Below, one piece after another: positions 6,128-11,365 of a stretch of 11,365 nt of DNA. Below the pieces are notes generated by a model. It made no database searches and was not told where the DNA came from. It saw only the letters and a program-made list of their open reading frames with translations. The translations under genes and the position numbers were made by a program. Source of the DNA: Cyclobacteriaceae bacterium (GTDB lineage: Bacteria; Bacteroidota; Bacteroidia; Cytophagales; Cyclobacteriaceae); assembly GCA_029861825.1 (NCBI GenBank), contig JAOTYN010000085.1:1-11365 (forward strand), given 5' to 3'. Positions within the stretch are counted from its first letter, which is position 1. Every line of letters starts with the position of its first letter.

Positions 6128-7338
6128 CAGGTTTTAAATAAATCCCAAAAACCCTTTTGTGAACTCTCTTTTTGGTAGTCTTTGAATTTTAAGGTAAAGG
6201 TAGCGCCATGACCGGGTTTACTATCGCACTGCACTTTCCCTCCCATGGACTCTGTGTAGCGTCGGACGATGGAAAGGCTGATATCCGATGGATTCTTTAC
6301 GGTATCTTCTTGCTCATCAAGTGGTTCTAACAAAGGACGTAGGGCCGCCTCCGACAGCCCCGGTCCCTGGTCTTTTATACTTATGCACAAATAAGGGTCT
6401 TCCTCATAGGTTTGTACTACTACTCGGGCCCCTCCAGGTGAAAATCGGATAGCATTGCCGATTAGGTTTTCCAGAATCTGACGAGTCAGCGCTCGATCCA
6501 AAGTAACCTGGTAACCACTACCTTTAAAAGACAACTTCACTTGCTTGTCCGTAGCCTGATCTATGAAATGGCTGTTCAAGTCTTCCAGCAAAGCCGTGAG
6601 GCTAAATTCTGAAATGTTAAGTTCAACTGACTTTACCTCAGTTTTTTTGGATATCATGCGATCCACACTTTGGCTCATCCGCCATAAGGAGCGGTTAAGA
6701 CGATCGATATACTCTTCCAGATCAGGCGCCCGGTCCTTAATCTCTTCGTGCAGTGATTCACCCAAGGTGATGCTACTGGTCAAGGTATTGCGCAGCTCAT
6801 GAGCCAGCACCAACATGATCTGGGTTTTCTCGTCATTTATTTCCGTCAGCTTTTGATTTATGGCGGCAATCTCCTTATTCTTTTGCTGGATCTCATTGTT
6901 GTTCTTCAACAATTGGTCCTGAAGGGTATTCAAATGGCGCAGCCGCTTAATCAACTCCATAAGAATGGCGTCCTTTAATTCCGGGTGGTCGCCCATGGTG
7001 GCATTAAAACGCTCGCGTGTAAGTCGGATCAACTCCGTGGGTTGGCTAGCGGTTACGGTGGCGCTGCGGGTGTAATCATCTATGAGGGCGTACTCACCGA
7101 AATACTCACCGGAGATAAGAGTTGCGAAGATATGATCTTCATCATGTACTACTACCGCTCCCCTGCGTATAAGGAACATACTGTCGCCAGGGTCACCTTT
7201 CTTGATGATCGTCTGATCCTTTGAGATATTGATCTCTTCAGCTTCTGCCGCCAATTTTTGTAGTACAGCAGATGGCAATTCTTTAAAAATGGATAGATCT
7301 TGCAGAGCCGAAGCAGATGCTGATAGGGATGTGCTCAT
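6127..7338 (-). CDS. Soluble histidine kinase with N-terminal cyclic-nucleotide-binding domain
   Basis: A 403-residue cytoplasmic sensor kinase with no membrane helices. Residues about 13-125 form a cyclic-nucleotide-binding domain with an intact phosphate-binding cassette, YFGEYALIDDYTRSATV: Glu82 is placed to bind the ribose and Arg91 the cyclic phosphate. A predicted coiled coil (about 132-175) leads to the dimerisation helix with phospho-acceptor His180 in AHELRNTLTS, then the ATPase domain: N box ILENLIGNAIRFSP (288-301), G1 DQGPG (323-327) and GHGATF (376-381). The lid region is odd: where GLGLSIV is usual it reads DISLSIVRRY, so the G2 glycines are absent. There is no receiver domain or response regulator in the window. 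The frame extends to TTG 7371, but ATG 7338 is preferred because a candidate promoter lies between. The stop codon is 46 bp before the cyclase start; together they form a plausible cyclic-nucleotide signalling pair. Confidence 0.88.
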   Translation of the reverse strand: MSTSLSASASALQDLSIFKELPSAVLQKLAAEAEEINISKDQTIIKKGDPGDSMFLIRRGAVVVHDEDHIFATLISGEYFGEYALIDDYTRSATVTASQPTELIRLTRERFNATMGDHPELKDAILMELIKRLRHLNTLQDQLLKNNNEIQQKNKEIAAINQKLTEINDEKTQIMLVLAHELRNTLTSSITLGESLHEEIKDRAPDLEEYIDRLNRSLWRMSQSVDRMISKKTEVKSVELNISEFSLTALLEDLNSHFIDQATDKQVKLSFKGSGYQVTLDRALTRQILENLIGNAIRFSPGGARVVVQTYEEDPYLCISIKDQGPGLSEAALRPLLEPLDEQEDTVKNPSDISLSIVRRYTESMGGKVQCDSKPGHGATFTLKFKDYQKESSQKGFWDLFKT

Positions 7339-7348
7339 AACTAGTAGA

Positions 7349-7379
7349 TCAATATACCAATTATGACACAATCATCAAA
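7349..7379 (-). promoter_or_regulatory. Candidate promoter of the kinase-cyclase pair
   Basis: Read on the minus strand, TTTG (7376-7379) is followed after 19 bases by TATATTGA (7349-7356), which resembles TAnnTTTG with two changes in the last three bases. It lies in the 43-bp gap after the phosphorylase stop and would give a leader of only a few bases before ATG 7338. It could drive the kinase and cyclase independently of the gene upstream. Confidence 0.35.
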
Positions 7380-7381
7380 CC

Positions 7382-9073
7382 TTACTCTTTTTCCAAACTT
7401 GCTTCCTGCAGCACGCGCTCATATGTATAAACCATTTGATAGTATTCGTCGGCCATGCGATCGGCATCGAAATAAGGCACCACATCCTGGACGCTATGGT
7501 ACATGATCTCATTCCATTGATCCGGATGGTCGTAGTACATTGGTATGATGTCATTTTCCAGCACATCCAACAGATTCTTAGCATCGATGCTGTCCTGCTG
7601 GTGGTGTGGAAGTTCCGGATCTGCCTGGGGTACCAAGAAGCTATTCTGACGGTGTTTGGAGAACTCAAGAACCCATCCGTCTTGGGTGCTAAAATTAATG
7701 GCACCATTCATGGCGGCGGTCATACCGCTGGTTCCCGATGCCTCGCGAGTCACCCGGGGATTATTCAGCCAAATATCTGCGCCCCGTTTGCACATCAGGG
7801 ACAGCCAAAGTTCATAACCCACCAAAATAGCACAGTTCATAAACTCCTTGTTCAGATACACCAGGCTGTCGAAAGTGCTTATGGCTCCGTAATCCAAGGG
7901 GTAGGGTTTCCCTGCCCAGATCACCTGCAAGGGCCGTTCCTGGTTTGTCAACAGGGCTTTAAAGCGTTCCAGATCGGCGGTTATCAAATCCGGTCGTTTA
8001 TATTCAGCAAAGCGACGGGCCCAAACAATGGTCAATGCATCGGGGTCCATGATCTTACCCGTTTGATCGGCCACCACCTCAAAGAACTTTCTTTTTAAGG
8101 CTTTCTTGCGTTTGCGCATACCCAACAAATCCTTGGCATCCGCTAGCTGGTAAAGCTTTTTATCACCCCAATATTTTTGATTCTGAGCATTGGTAATAGC
8201 CACAATAGGGCAGATATCATCTTGGTCCTTCCACATCTCACGGGCTATCTGCCCGTGCTTTTGACTCACTCCATTGGCTATCTTGCTTACCCGTAGCGCC
8301 GCCAGCGTCTGGTCAAAGTAGAGATCATTGATCCCTGTTAGCTCCTTAATGGTTTGTTTATCCAACCCGTTAAAGAATCCCATTTTTTCCAACAAACTGA
8401 ATTCATGTACTTCATTCCCGGCTTTCTCCGGAGTATGGGTAGTAAGAACAACATGATCTTGGAGCTTATCCGCGCTTTGCAATCGTTCATATAGGTGAAA
8501 AGCAGCGGGCAAGGCATGTGCTTCATTCAAATGGTATACATCCGGCTGCAGCCCCAATTTATCTAAAAGTGTGGCGCCACCTACCCCCAAAACGATATAC
8601 TGAGCAATTCTGGTAGAAATATTGGAATCATATAACCGGTGGGTAATGGTCTGTGCCAGATAATCATTTTCCGGAAGGTCTGTGGACAATAAGAATATGG
8701 GAGCACTGCCAAATACCTCCGGAGCCAGATAATATGCCTTGACCTTTACCGGGTGCTGATTGACCTGCAACTCAAAGGTAATACCAGTATCATCCAGGAA
8801 ACTGTATATCTTGTCCTGAAACAGCACTTCCATGGATTTATCTGCCTTGCGAATTTGATCGTAATACCCCTTCTTCCATAACATGCCAATACCGATTACC
8901 GGTTGCCTCAATTCATAAGCGCTGCGCATGTGTGAGCCGGCCAAAAATCCTAAACCTCCTGAGTAAATTTTTAGCGCCTGGTCAATGCCGAATTCCATGC
9001 TGAAATAGGCCACGGTACGCTGATACTTAGGGTTAAGTTCGAAAGAAAATGAAAACTCAAACTCCTCTTTCAT
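7382..9073 (-). CDS. Short-form alpha-glucan phosphorylase homologue (GT35-like) lacking the PLP lysine
   Basis: A 563-residue homologue of the short alpha-glucan phosphorylases (TIGR02094-like), which release glucose 1-phosphate from glycogen or maltodextrin. Numbering is from ATG 9088. Seen: VAYFSMEFGI (26-35), GGLGFLAGSH (44-53, with Ser52 where these enzymes usually have Asp), YHLNEAHALPAAF, catalytic-loop His218 in TTHTPEKAG, and phosphate-site RRFAEYKRP with Arg358-359 and Lys364. The cofactor loop reads EASGTSGMTAAMNGA: Thr457 stands where the family has the Lys that forms the pyridoxal-phosphate Schiff base. The codon is ACC, so a single base error would not explain it. Activity as a normal phosphorylase is therefore doubtful. 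ATG 9073 is preferred over ATG 9088 because a strong Shine-Dalgarno lies 5 bases before it. The kinase and cyclase follow on the same strand; a link between them and glucan use is inference. Confidence 0.82.
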   Translation of the reverse strand: MKEEFEFSFSFELNPKYQRTVAYFSMEFGIDQALKIYSGGLGFLAGSHMRSAYELRQPVIGIGMLWKKGYYDQIRKADKSMEVLFQDKIYSFLDDTGITFELQVNQHPVKVKAYYLAPEVFGSAPIFLLSTDLPENDYLAQTITHRLYDSNISTRIAQYIVLGVGGATLLDKLGLQPDVYHLNEAHALPAAFHLYERLQSADKLQDHVVLTTHTPEKAGNEVHEFSLLEKMGFFNGLDKQTIKELTGINDLYFDQTLAALRVSKIANGVSQKHGQIAREMWKDQDDICPIVAITNAQNQKYWGDKKLYQLADAKDLLGMRKRKKALKRKFFEVVADQTGKIMDPDALTIVWARRFAEYKRPDLITADLERFKALLTNQERPLQVIWAGKPYPLDYGAISTFDSLVYLNKEFMNCAILVGYELWLSLMCKRGADIWLNNPRVTREASGTSGMTAAMNGAINFSTQDGWVLEFSKHRQNSFLVPQADPELPHHQQDSIDAKNLLDVLENDIIPMYYDHPDQWNEIMYHSVQDVVPYFDADRMADEYYQMVYTYERVLQEASLEKE

Positions 9074-9078
9074 ACTCT

Positions 9079-9085
9079 CCTCCTT
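9079..9085 (-). promoter_or_regulatory. Strong Shine-Dalgarno that decides the phosphorylase-homologue start
   Basis: AAGGAGG on the minus strand ends 5 bases before ATG at 9071-9073. Strong Shine-Dalgarno sites are uncommon in Bacteroidota. The upstream ATG at 9088 would place this site inside the coding region. The two starts sit in an imperfect 15-base tandem duplication, ATGAAGGAGGAGAGT then ATGAAAGAGGAGTTT. Confidence 0.55.
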
Positions 9086-9270
9086 CATGATAATAATTTA
9101 ATATCTGTTAATCCCTGTTTTAAAAAATCCCACCAATATAGCAATTTGTTTTCAGGTGGAAATCCCTAAAAGTAACTTTATTCATGAATCTCAAATTTCA
9201 ATCGATTTCGGAATAAAATAGAACCCTAATGACACCTCTTCTTTGATCTTCCGGTAAAAAAGTTGGGCTT

Positions 9271-9301
9271 TTTGTAACAAATGGGTGACTAAATAGCGTT
9301 T
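9271..9301 (+). promoter_or_regulatory. Weak candidate promoter for the phosphatase homologue
   Basis: TTTG (9271-9274) is followed after 19 bases by TAGCGTTT (9294-9301), a partial match to TAnnTTTG. The start codon is at 9330, so the leader would be about 20 bases. The rest of the 241-bp gap 9089-9329 shows no gene. On the minus strand it holds a TATATTGG box (9133-9140) that could serve the phosphorylase homologue, but without a matching upstream element. Confidence 0.25.
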
Positions 9302-9329
9302 ATGTCATTAAGGGCAAAGCAATTACAGT

Positions 9330-9806
9330 ATGAACAATCAGGTCTTATTCCTGGGAATTACTAATTTTTGTGCCAGCCGGTTTGCTGAAATCCTCTTCAA
9401 TCAGATGGCGAGTGAGCAACTCCTTAAATACCAAGGTTTTTCCAGAGGAGTTTTGCTCAAGCATCAGCAAAACAACTTAGATCCACGCTGCATCGAAGCC
9501 TTGGATATAAGAGGCGTGCCCTTACCCGCCAACTTTCGTAAGCCCACACCACTTAAATCACCGGACCTGGAAAATGCCGCCTGCATTGTATTGATTAATC
9601 CAGATTTGGAGCATCGAATCCAGCGTTCCAATAAAATCGAGGATCAACAAATATTGGTTTGGGATTTTGAAGATGTGAGTAGTGCTACCCCTGCAGCGCT
9701 TTTTCCAGCCCTGGAAGCCGAAGTACACCTTTTGATTCGCAGACTGCAGCAAACACCTCTGGTGGATCCCCGATCAAGGCCGGCTCTTAACCAGGTTACC
9801 GGTTAG
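9330..9806 (+). CDS. Low-molecular-weight phosphatase homologue without catalytic residues
   Basis: A 158-residue protein of the low-molecular-weight protein-tyrosine phosphatase fold, about the usual length. Active members start with a P-loop CxxxxxR(S), with forms such as VLFVCTGNYYRSRFAE in the subgroup this one resembles. Here the same stretch is VLFLGITNFCASRFAE: the nucleophile Cys is Gly9 and the loop Arg is Ala15, while SRFAE and the hydrophobic strand before it are kept. Cys14 is shifted and not in the catalytic position. A late WDFEDV (111-116) keeps Asp115 near where the family has its general acid. The frame is intact with no stops, so it is a real protein that probably cannot hydrolyse phosphotyrosine; it might bind a phospho-ligand or a partner. 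It stands alone on the plus strand, and its last 33 bp overlap the convergent TolC-type gene. Confidence 0.75.
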   Translation: MNNQVLFLGITNFCASRFAEILFNQMASEQLLKYQGFSRGVLLKHQQNNLDPRCIEALDIRGVPLPANFRKPTPLKSPDLENAACIVLINPDLEHRIQRSNKIEDQQILVWDFEDVSSATPAALFPALEAEVHLLIRRLQQTPLVDPRSRPALNQVTG

Positions 9807-11093
9807 CCTTAGTAGTTCTATCTCAGCCAGTTTAGTAGAGAATTTAGCATTGAGCAAACGGCTGTTTGCGCTAACCAGATTGCGCTGAGCTTCCCTTAGT
9901 TCCAGTGAATTGCTAACACCCAGTCTGAACCTTTCAATGGCGATCTCTTCGTTTTCCCTGGCCACTATCAAACTCTCTTCTTCCAATTTTTCCAGTTGAA
10001 GGTTGTTGAGGTAATTGTTGTAGATCTTTCTCAAGTCGCCGGCCAGCAATAATTTTGTTTCTTCCAGCACCAGAAGAGTGCTGCGGTGCTCTATGCGGGC
10101 ATTTTGCACCTGCCGGTTGGTGTTAAATCCATTAAAGATGTTCCAGCGGGCGGTTACGCCATAGCCTACGCCATCAATGGTGGACGATCGCAATTGTCCT
10201 GCTTCATTATCTCGGGTATTGTAATTGTAAGATACATCCAGGGATATACTGGGGTAGCGATTGGCTTGCCGTTCCCGATATTCATAATAGGCCACGTTGT
10301 GGTCTTGTAAGGCTTTAAGGATTTCCGGATTGGATCTATCAAGTTGCTCGGCCAGCTGGTCGTATTTCAGATCCTCGTCCACTTTGATACCCGCGCCAAT
10401 AGTGAAATCGGCATCTACATCCCTGGCCAGTATTACATTTAGATCTACCTTAGCGTTTTGAATGCGTTCCCCCTGTTGTATCAGTAGGGATTGATCACTA
10501 TTGAAATCCACTTGCGCTGACAGATAGTCCAATTTGGATCCCTTTCCAACTTCGTAACGGTTTCTGGCAAAATCCATTCTTCGCTGCGAGATCTCCAGAT
10601 TTTCATCCAGGACTTTTAACCGTTCCTCTTCCAGTATGATCTGATAGTAGGCAATTTGTATTTCTGCCACGGTATTCTGCACGATCTGCTGGGTGTTAAG
10701 TTCGCCCCATTGTTCTAAAGCCTGTAAGCGCCCTTTGGACATAAACATTCCCAACCCGTCGAATATGGTCCAATTCAATTGAGCAGAGGCGCCCAGGCGA
10801 TCGGACTTAGCCCAATCCCGGCTAATATTGAAAGTACCTTCCGATCCCTGGATGTCAAGGTCTATGTTCTGTTTTTGATAACTCTTACCGGCCTCCAAAT
10901 CCAGTATGGGCAGCATGCCGGCATTACCTGCGCGGTTGTTATTCGTGGCCACCTCCTCGTCGTTTTCAGCGATCCTGATGCCAAAATTATTTTCCAGCCC
11001 CGATCTTATGGCCTGCTCCAAAGTAAGGACCTCTTGCGCCAAGACCGGGCCATAACTCATAGTCAGGCCTATTAAAATGGTGATAAGTCTCAT
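9774..11093 (-). CDS. TolC-family outer-membrane efflux protein
   Basis: A 439-residue outer-membrane channel subunit that would form a trimer and connect to an RND pump through a periplasmic adaptor. Seen: signal peptide MRLITILIGLTMSYGPVLA with likely cleavage before Gln20; LTLEQAIRSGLENN right after it, the usual start of the OEP family; and two structural repeats, each with long helices and a strand region (LNWTIFDGLGMF near 110 and ARWNIFNGFNTN near 325). The ending NAKFSTKLAEIELLRLTGNL is also typical. The frame can be read from 11129, but ATG 11093 is preferred because it gives the signal peptide and starts 4 bases after the stop of the RND gene, indicating coupled translation. The 3' end overlaps the convergent phosphatase homologue by 33 bp. 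No lipobox is seen, so it is not of the lipidated NodT type. Confidence 0.9.
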   Translation of the reverse strand: MRLITILIGLTMSYGPVLAQEVLTLEQAIRSGLENNFGIRIAENDEEVATNNNRAGNAGMLPILDLEAGKSYQKQNIDLDIQGSEGTFNISRDWAKSDRLGASAQLNWTIFDGLGMFMSKGRLQALEQWGELNTQQIVQNTVAEIQIAYYQIILEEERLKVLDENLEISQRRMDFARNRYEVGKGSKLDYLSAQVDFNSDQSLLIQQGERIQNAKVDLNVILARDVDADFTIGAGIKVDEDLKYDQLAEQLDRSNPEILKALQDHNVAYYEYRERQANRYPSISLDVSYNYNTRDNEAGQLRSSTIDGVGYGVTARWNIFNGFNTNRQVQNARIEHRSTLLVLEETKLLLAGDLRKIYNNYLNNLQLEKLEEESLIVARENEEIAIERFRLGVSNSLELREAQRNLVSANSRLLNAKFSTKLAEIELLRLTGNLVKSRP

Positions 11094-11097
11094 AATC

Positions 11098-11365
11098 CTA
11101 TGTTCTAACCATTCTCGTTTCGGTTCCACTCACATAAGTGTAAATAGCTGGTATCACATATAAGGTCAAGATAGTGGAGAAGATCAGCCCACCGATAACC
11201 GTGAGCCCCATAGATACCCGGCTTTCAGCGCCCGCACCCAAAGCCAGGGCGATGGGCAATATCCCTAAGATGGTAGAGAGGCTGGTCATCAAAATTGGCC
11301 GGAATCGCTGAGCGGCGGCTGATACAATGGCCTGGCTGAACTCTTCACCCTGGGCCTTTTTCTGA
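11098..11365 (-). CDS. RND-family efflux transporter, C-terminal end (cut by window)
   Basis: The last 88 whole codons of an AcrB-type inner-membrane drug/proton antiporter; the frame is open through the window edge, so the rest lies to the right. Seen: the conserved segment AAAQRFRPILMTSLSTILG, then LPIALALGAGAESR and SMGLTVIGGLIFSTILTLYVIPAIYTYV. These correspond to the last two transmembrane helices and their connecting loop in this family. The Arg-Pro-Ile-Leu-Met-Thr-Ser run and the Gly-Ala-Gly before the loop are hallmark residues. The protein ends shortly after the final helix (SGTETRMVRT). The TolC-type gene begins 4 bp after its stop, so the two are one operon; the membrane-fusion partner is not in the window and probably lies further upstream. 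The substrate cannot be told from this part. Confidence 0.92.
   Translation of the reverse strand, partial: QKKAQGEEFSQAIVSAAAQRFRPILMTSLSTILGILPIALALGAGAESRVSMGLTVIGGLIFSTILTLYVIPAIYTYVSGTETRMVRT

Noticed and set aside
6062..7347. The short string AACTAGTAG at about 6062 and again at 7339, resembling part of the TetR operator
   Set aside because: Only eight or nine bases agree and the dyad is not complete. The first copy is inside the cyclase coding region, so chance is the simpler reading.
7436..8098. A 220-codon open frame on the plus strand opposite the phosphorylase homologue
   Set aside because: It lies wholly antisense to a gene with clear family motifs, and its translation resembles no family I know.
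9128..9160. Inverted TCCCACC/GGTGGA pair upstream of the phosphorylase homologue
   Set aside because: The stem is short with a bulge and a 20-base loop; too weak to call a regulatory hairpin.
9256..9273. AAAAAG/CTTTTT inverted repeat resembling a terminator
   Set aside because: The stem is almost all A/T and no gene ends just before it, so a terminator role is not supported.
11094..11129. Upstream extension of the TolC-type gene to 11129
   Set aside because: It would add 12 residues before a clear signal peptide and overlap the end of the RND gene.

Overview
The window is a gene-dense chromosomal segment of a Bacteroidota bacterium. The evidence is the protein families present, a signal peptide ending in a YGQ-type site, a lipoprotein esterase, a TolC/RND efflux pair, and promoter elements of the Bacteroidota form TAnnTTTG with a TTTG-like box about 19 bp upstream. 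There are ten confidently coding genes, two of them cut by the window edges. I see no RNA gene, insertion sequence, CRISPR array or phage gene. I cannot name the genus.

Layout: (1) 1-763, plus strand: the 3' part of a PqqB-like metallo-beta-lactamase-fold hydrolase. (2) 760-2933, minus strand: a small periplasmic OmpA-domain protein followed by a lipoprotein esterase. (3) 3114-4981, plus strand: a TetR-family repressor and a FabF-type ketoacyl-ACP synthase, with near-identical palindromic sites in front of each gene. (4) 4962-9088, minus strand, transcribed from right to left: a short alpha-glucan phosphorylase homologue, a soluble histidine kinase with an N-terminal cyclic-nucleotide-binding domain, and a membrane class III nucleotide cyclase. 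(5) 9330-9806, plus strand: a low-molecular-weight phosphatase homologue that lacks its catalytic residues. (6) 9774-11365, minus strand: the C-terminal end of an RND efflux pump followed by its TolC-type outer-membrane partner.

How the genes may work together: the most striking group is the cyclase next to the cyclic-nucleotide-binding kinase. It looks like a local circuit in which the membrane enzyme makes a cyclic nucleotide that the neighbouring kinase senses through an intact phosphate-binding cassette. The phosphorylase homologue upstream may tie this circuit to storage glucan, but that is inference. The TetR/FabF pair looks like an autoregulated unit: one operator lies in the spacer of an apparently leaderless tetR promoter, and a second spans the tetR stop codon just before fabF.

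Other oddities: the phosphorylase homologue has Thr where the family has the Lys that carries pyridoxal phosphate; the phosphatase homologue lacks both the Cys and the Arg of its active-site loop; and all three convergent gene pairs overlap at their 3' ends. All functional statements rest on motif recognition by eye, since no database search was possible.
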